From NCBI GenBank assembly GCA_900752625.1, contig CAADWC010000143.1:1-8879 (forward strand): a DNA stretch of 8,879 nucleotides, written 5' to 3'. This document shows positions 5,638-8,879 of this stretch, one piece after another (position 1 is the first letter of the stretch; every line of letters begins with the position of its first letter). The DNA comes from Oscillospiraceae bacterium. GTDB lineage: Bacteria > Bacillota > Clostridia > Oscillospirales > Ruminococcaceae. The notes below the pieces were generated by a model, which had not been told where the DNA came from, ran no database searches, and worked only from the letters and a program-made list of their open reading frames with translations. The position numbers were made by a program, and so were the translations under genes.

Positions 5638-6213
5638 TTATTCGGTTACTATCCTGACAGCTTTAAGATTAAGCTCATGGAATTTCTGAGGTATGCGCTT
5701 TTCAATAGCCGATTTAAGTTCCTCTACGGTAATTCCCAGCTCTCCTGATTTTGCAGCCGCCGCCAGCAGGGCTATGTTAAGCACTTTGGAAGAACCGCAT
5801 TTTTCGCATATTTCGTCGCCGTCGATCACCGTAAGGTTTTTCACTGAAGATTTCAGGTAACCGAGCATTTCGCTTCCGTCGTAATCCGACCCGGAAAGGG
5901 AAGCTGTAACAGGCTTCACCGCCTTTTTGTTTACGATAACGACTCCGTCCTTTTTCAGATAGGAAATATTTCTTACCGCTTCGGCAGGCTCAAATGCTAT
6001 TATTACATCAGCTGAGCCCTTCGGAAGCATGGGCGATTCGATTTTATCACCTGTACGAACGTGGGACACAACGCAGCCGCCGCGCTGGGACATGCCTATG
6101 GTTTCGCTTGTTCTTACCTTTTCTCCCTTTTCCATAGCCGCAAAGGCTATAAGCTTTGAAGCAAGCACAGTTCCCTGACCGCCCACTCCGCACAGTAAAC
6201 AGTTCTTAGTCAT
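5638..6213 (-). CDS. iorB: Indolepyruvate:ferredoxin oxidoreductase, beta subunit
   Basis: A 191-residue protein of the 2-oxoacid:ferredoxin oxidoreductase gamma-domain family, the usual size for bacterial and archaeal IorB. It opens with CLLCGVGGQGTVLASKLIA, the family's glycine-rich GVGGQG segment (residues 10-15), followed by SETIGMSQRGGCVVSHVR (36-53), a hallmark of IorB. With IorA it forms the enzyme that interconverts arylpyruvate + CoA + oxidised ferredoxin and arylacetyl-CoA + CO2 + reduced ferredoxin. The ATG at 6213 follows GAGG 9 bases upstream. It is the last gene of the iorA - methyltransferase - iorB run, with a 43-base gap to the methyltransferase gene. No terminator separates its stop from the T-box promoter, so its transcript should run into the T-box. 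Confidence 0.95.
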   Translation of the reverse strand: MTKNCLLCGVGGQGTVLASKLIAFAAMEKGEKVRTSETIGMSQRGGCVVSHVRTGDKIESPMLPKGSADVIIAFEPAEAVRNISYLKKDGVVIVNKKAVKPVTASLSGSDYDGSEMLGYLKSSVKNLTVIDGDEICEKCGSSKVLNIALLAAAAKSGELGITVEELKSAIEKRIPQKFHELNLKAVRIVTE

Positions 6214-6256
6214 ATGTTTTAACCTCGTTTCTGTTTGCCGCTTTAACCAAGCAGCT

Positions 6257-7015
6257 TTATAAAATTTTTCTGCATCTGAATCTTATTCTTACGTAATCTA
6301 CATACCATTTGCCGTTGATATAAAGCGAGCTTCTCAGTGAATCCGAAGCTTCCTTTATGATCTGTGAGCAAAGGGCTGCGTCCATGCCTTCAAACGGCTT
6401 TTTCAGAAACATCCGTATCCAGTTTTCCATGCCGTTTTCGGATTTCTGCTCCGTGGGGCGGTCGAAAAGTACGGCGTATTCCACTAAAAGACCATGTTTT
6501 TCAAGCAGAGGCGCATACTCTCCGATTGACGGAAAATAAAAAGGAACGGTATAGCTGAGCCCGCGTTTTTCAAAGCTTTGAGAAAGAGCCTCATGAACTT
6601 TCTGAGCGCAGCCCTTTCCGCCGAACTCGCAGACAAATTCGCCTCCAGTCTTGAGATTATCAGAAATATTCTGAATAAGCTTTTCTTGACGGTTCTCGTC
6701 TATCCAGTGGATTACCGCGTTTGAAAATATAACATCTGCTTTATTTTCAAGGCTGAATTCCGCTGCGTCAGATTTTATAAATTCAAGGTCGGGATGAAAC
6801 GTTTTTGCCGCTTCAATCATTTCTGCGGAATCGTCTATGCCAAGGACTTTGTATCCCGCTTCCCGCAGCTTTTGGGTAAGGGCTCCGTTTCCACAGCCCA
6901 GATCTACAGCCAAACTGCCTTTTTCTGCCGTTATCAGCTTTAAAACGTCCTCGCCGTATTTATGGACGAAATCAAAACCGCTTGAATATTCTTCTGTGTT
7001 CCATTTTATGTTCAT
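6257..7015 (-). CDS. Class I SAM-dependent methyltransferase, Tam-like
   Basis: A 252-residue soluble methyltransferase of the Rossmann class. Motif I is VDLGCGNG (37-44), an acidic residue ends strand 2 (GID, D61), SDA (82-84) marks the adenine-binding loop, and FSNAVIHW (97-104) follows strand 4. The N-terminal KWNTEEY and the C-terminal KWYVDYVRIRF resemble trans-aconitate 2-methyltransferase (Tam)-type proteins, which methylate carboxylates, but this does not fix the substrate. The gene lies between iorA (30-base gap) and iorB (43-base gap) on the same strand, with its own AAGGA site upstream of the ATG at 7015, so it is very likely co-transcribed with them. A small aryl acid or arylpyruvate would be a natural guess from context, but nothing in the sequence shows it. 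The fold call is secure; the function is unknown. Confidence 0.85.
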   Translation of the reverse strand: MNIKWNTEEYSSGFDFVHKYGEDVLKLITAEKGSLAVDLGCGNGALTQKLREAGYKVLGIDDSAEMIEAAKTFHPDLEFIKSDAAEFSLENKADVIFSNAVIHWIDENRQEKLIQNISDNLKTGGEFVCEFGGKGCAQKVHEALSQSFEKRGLSYTVPFYFPSIGEYAPLLEKHGLLVEYAVLFDRPTEQKSENGMENWIRMFLKKPFEGMDAALCSQIIKEASDSLRSSLYINGKWYVDYVRIRFRCRKIL

Positions 7016-7045
7016 AGCAATATAATCCTTTTTTACCTGCCACTG

Positions 7046-8833
7046 TTATTCTGCAATCGCTCCGCATGGGCATACCTGAGCGCATACTCCGCAGCCGAAG
7101 CACAGGCTTTTTTCAATTTTGACCCTGCCGTCCTCAAGCACTATTGCTGGACAGCCCAGTTCCCTGATGCACTTCTTGCAGTTTACGCACTTTTCACGAT
7201 CTACCTTGAACTGTACCGAGGGCTTGGTAACCGCAATACACGGCGATTTCATTATTACCGCCTTTACGCCTTTTTTATCCATTGCGGATTTAACCGCTTT
7301 TATTCCGGCTTCAAGGTCGAGAGCGTCAACCGTTTCAACGGAAGTCAGACCTATAGCCTTTAAGATCTTTTCTATCGACACCTTTTCGCAGACGTCGCCC
7401 ATCATGGTAACTCCCGTTCCGGGGTGAGGCTGATGTCCCGTCATTGCGGTGGTGGAGTTGTCAAGCACTATTAAAGTAATATCCGTCTGGTTGTAAACGG
7501 CGTTTATAACTCCTGTGATTCCCGAAGCAAAGAAAGTCGAATCGCCGATAAAGGAAAAGTTTAAGGTGTCAGGCTCGACTCTGTGGATACCCTGTGCGAT
7601 GGTAACATCCGCACCCATGCAAAGGCAGGTGTCTACCATGTCCAGAGGCTTGGCGTTTCCGAGGGGATAACAGCCTATATCTCCGCTGAATACTGCTTTT
7701 CTGCCCTTTGCCGCCTGTTTTACGGCGTAGAAGCTTGCTCTGTGGGGACAGCCTGCGCACAGAACGGGCGGTCTTACCGGAAGTTCGGGGGCTTTCGGCG
7801 CTTCATCTTCCCGATAGTCAAAGCCGAGAAAACCGCCCAGTACTTTTTTTACGGACTCTACGGTGTTTTCACCGGCAGGCTGAACCGAGCCGTCAAGCTT
7901 TCCGTGTATCTTTACGTTTAAATTGTACTTTCCGCATATGTATGTAAGCTCTTTTTCGATTACCGGGTCAAGCTCCTCTATGCACATGACTTCGTCAAGA
8001 CCGCTGAGAAATTCAAGCGCAAGCTTTTCTGGGAAAGGATGAGGGGTGGATATTTTCATAAGCTTACAGCAGGCGTTATCTCCAAGCGCCTCCAGCGTGT
8101 AAGCCCAGTTTATGCCGTGAGAAACAACTCCCTTTGAAGCCGTGCTATCTCCAGAGATAAAATTGAATCTGTAGGAAGAAAACTCGCCGCCCATTTCGGG
8201 ATTGCGCTTTTCTATTTTGCAATGGTTGAGATAGGAGGTCCTCGGGAAGATGACCCAGCGCATCGTATCCTTTACAAAGCCCTCTGGTATATGTTTTTCA
8301 TAGCTGTCGGCAACCTCAACGGAAGCGCAGCCGTGACATACTCTGGTGGTAGGTCTGAAAAGCACCGGAGTGGAATATTTCTCCGAATATTCAAAGGCGT
8401 CCTTTATCATTTCATAGGCTTCTTCCGGCGATGAGGGGTCAAATACCGGAAGCTTTGAAAACTGAGCGAAATGCCTGGTATCCTGCTCGGTCTGGGAGGA
8501 GATAGGTCCGGGATCGTCCGCCGAAACTATTACCATTCCGCCCTTAACGCCTACATAAGCAAGGCTCATAAGCGGATCGGACGCAACGTTAAGCCCTACC
8601 TGCTTCATTGTTACAAGCGCTCTTGCCCCGGAATAAGCCGCACCTGCGCCGACCTCCAGAGCCGCCTTTTCGTTGACCGACCACTCAACGTAAACGCTTC
8701 CGTCGTTGTTTTTGGCGACCGTTTCAAGAATTTCGGTAGAGGGTGTTCCGGGATAGCCGGAAACAACGTTCACTCCTGCGTGAACGGCGCCCAGAGCTAT
8801 AGCCTCGTTTCCCATTAAGAATTTAACTGACAA
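7046..8833 (-). CDS. iorA: Indolepyruvate:ferredoxin oxidoreductase, alpha subunit
   Basis: A 595-residue thiamine diphosphate and iron-sulfur enzyme subunit of normal length. Order of domains: pyrimidine-binding part with SGYPGTPSTEI (25-35) and the family's SADDPGPISSQTEQDTR region (104-120); a middle domain; CAGCPHR (359-365); TPP/Mg-binding GDST (430-433) with LDNSTTAMTGHQPHPGTG (457-474); and a C-terminal ferredoxin-like domain with two [4Fe-4S] sets, C549/C552/C555/C561 and C578/C581/C584/C588. With IorB it converts aryl 2-oxoacids to arylacetyl-CoA with ferredoxin as electron carrier. The reaction is reversible, and fermenters can use it to carboxylate arylacetyl-CoA. The start is a TTG at 8833, with AGGATG (8846-8841) at a workable distance; the next candidate, ATG at 8815, would remove the usual residues before MGNEAIALG. 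A TATCAT box (8878-8873) may be part of its promoter, but the window ends there. Confidence 0.96.
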   Translation of the reverse strand: MSVKFLMGNEAIALGAVHAGVNVVSGYPGTPSTEILETVAKNNDGSVYVEWSVNEKAALEVGAGAAYSGARALVTMKQVGLNVASDPLMSLAYVGVKGGMVIVSADDPGPISSQTEQDTRHFAQFSKLPVFDPSSPEEAYEMIKDAFEYSEKYSTPVLFRPTTRVCHGCASVEVADSYEKHIPEGFVKDTMRWVIFPRTSYLNHCKIEKRNPEMGGEFSSYRFNFISGDSTASKGVVSHGINWAYTLEALGDNACCKLMKISTPHPFPEKLALEFLSGLDEVMCIEELDPVIEKELTYICGKYNLNVKIHGKLDGSVQPAGENTVESVKKVLGGFLGFDYREDEAPKAPELPVRPPVLCAGCPHRASFYAVKQAAKGRKAVFSGDIGCYPLGNAKPLDMVDTCLCMGADVTIAQGIHRVEPDTLNFSFIGDSTFFASGITGVINAVYNQTDITLIVLDNSTTAMTGHQPHPGTGVTMMGDVCEKVSIEKILKAIGLTSVETVDALDLEAGIKAVKSAMDKKGVKAVIMKSPCIAVTKPSVQFKVDREKCVNCKKCIRELGCPAIVLEDGRVKIEKSLCFGCGVCAQVCPCGAIAE

Positions 8834-8879
8834 AATAACACATCCTTTTATTCGGTACTGAAAGCCCCGTTTATGATAC

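Noticed and set aside
7583..7947. + strand open frames of 79-112 codons opposite iorA
   Set aside because: Shadows of the high-confidence IorA frame, with Arg/Cys-rich products and no ribosome site.
8471..8818. 115-codon + strand open frame opposite the 5' end of iorA
   Set aside because: Antisense shadow; the opposite frame encodes the conserved IorA N-terminal domain.
8834..8879. Possible second T-box or terminator remnant upstream of iorA
   Set aside because: The 46 bases contain no T-box consensus, U tract or closed hairpin, and the upstream sequence is cut off, so nothing can be claimed.
1..8879. CRISPR arrays, insertion sequences, tRNA or rRNA genes, prophage or toxin-antitoxin modules
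   Set aside because: No regularly spaced repeats, transposase frames, cloverleaf-like sequences or small paired genes were seen on either strand.

Overview
The window looks like a chromosomal segment from an anaerobic, low-to-mid GC Firmicute of the class Clostridia. A gut or rumen Ruminococcus/Oscillospiraceae-type organism is a reasonable guess. The reasons are a SpoVS-YmdB pair, a T-box leader, strong AGGAGG-like ribosome sites, sigma-A promoters with 17-bp spacers, and an oxygen-sensitive ferredoxin-dependent 2-oxoacid oxidoreductase. Species cannot be told from the sequence alone.

Left end (3-959, + strand): the 3' part of a gene for a zinc-dependent phospholipase C-like enzyme with a probable beta-trefoil carbohydrate-binding tail. 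Its start lies outside the window. A strong hairpin (989-1020) separates it from everything else, which is all on the minus strand.

Middle (1054-3770, minus strand): read in the direction of transcription this is ymdB (2',3'-cyclic nucleotide phosphodiesterase-like regulator), spoVS, then a two-gene ABC-2 exporter (ATPase and six-helix permease, overlapping by 7 bases). ymdB has two possible sigma-A promoters and a roughly 125-base leader. spoVS has its own consensus promoter, a 9+9 bp dyad repeat spanning the start region, and its own terminator.

Right part (4068-8833, minus strand): in transcription order iorA, a SAM-dependent methyltransferase gene, iorB, a T-box riboswitch, and paaK. iorA and iorB encode the two subunits of indolepyruvate:ferredoxin oxidoreductase, which interconverts arylpyruvates and arylacetyl-CoAs. 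paaK encodes a phenylacetate-CoA ligase family enzyme, which activates arylacetates to arylacetyl-CoA. The T-box (about 5321-5596) has a complete set of landmarks and its specifier triplet reads UGG, a tryptophan codon. Control by uncharged tRNA-Trp makes sense if PaaK and IOR run in the anabolic direction: indoleacetate to indoleacetyl-CoA to indolepyruvate, and then to tryptophan by transamination. This inferred tryptophan-from-indoleacetate salvage route under T-box control, with an unexplained methyltransferase between the two IOR genes, is the most interesting content of the window.
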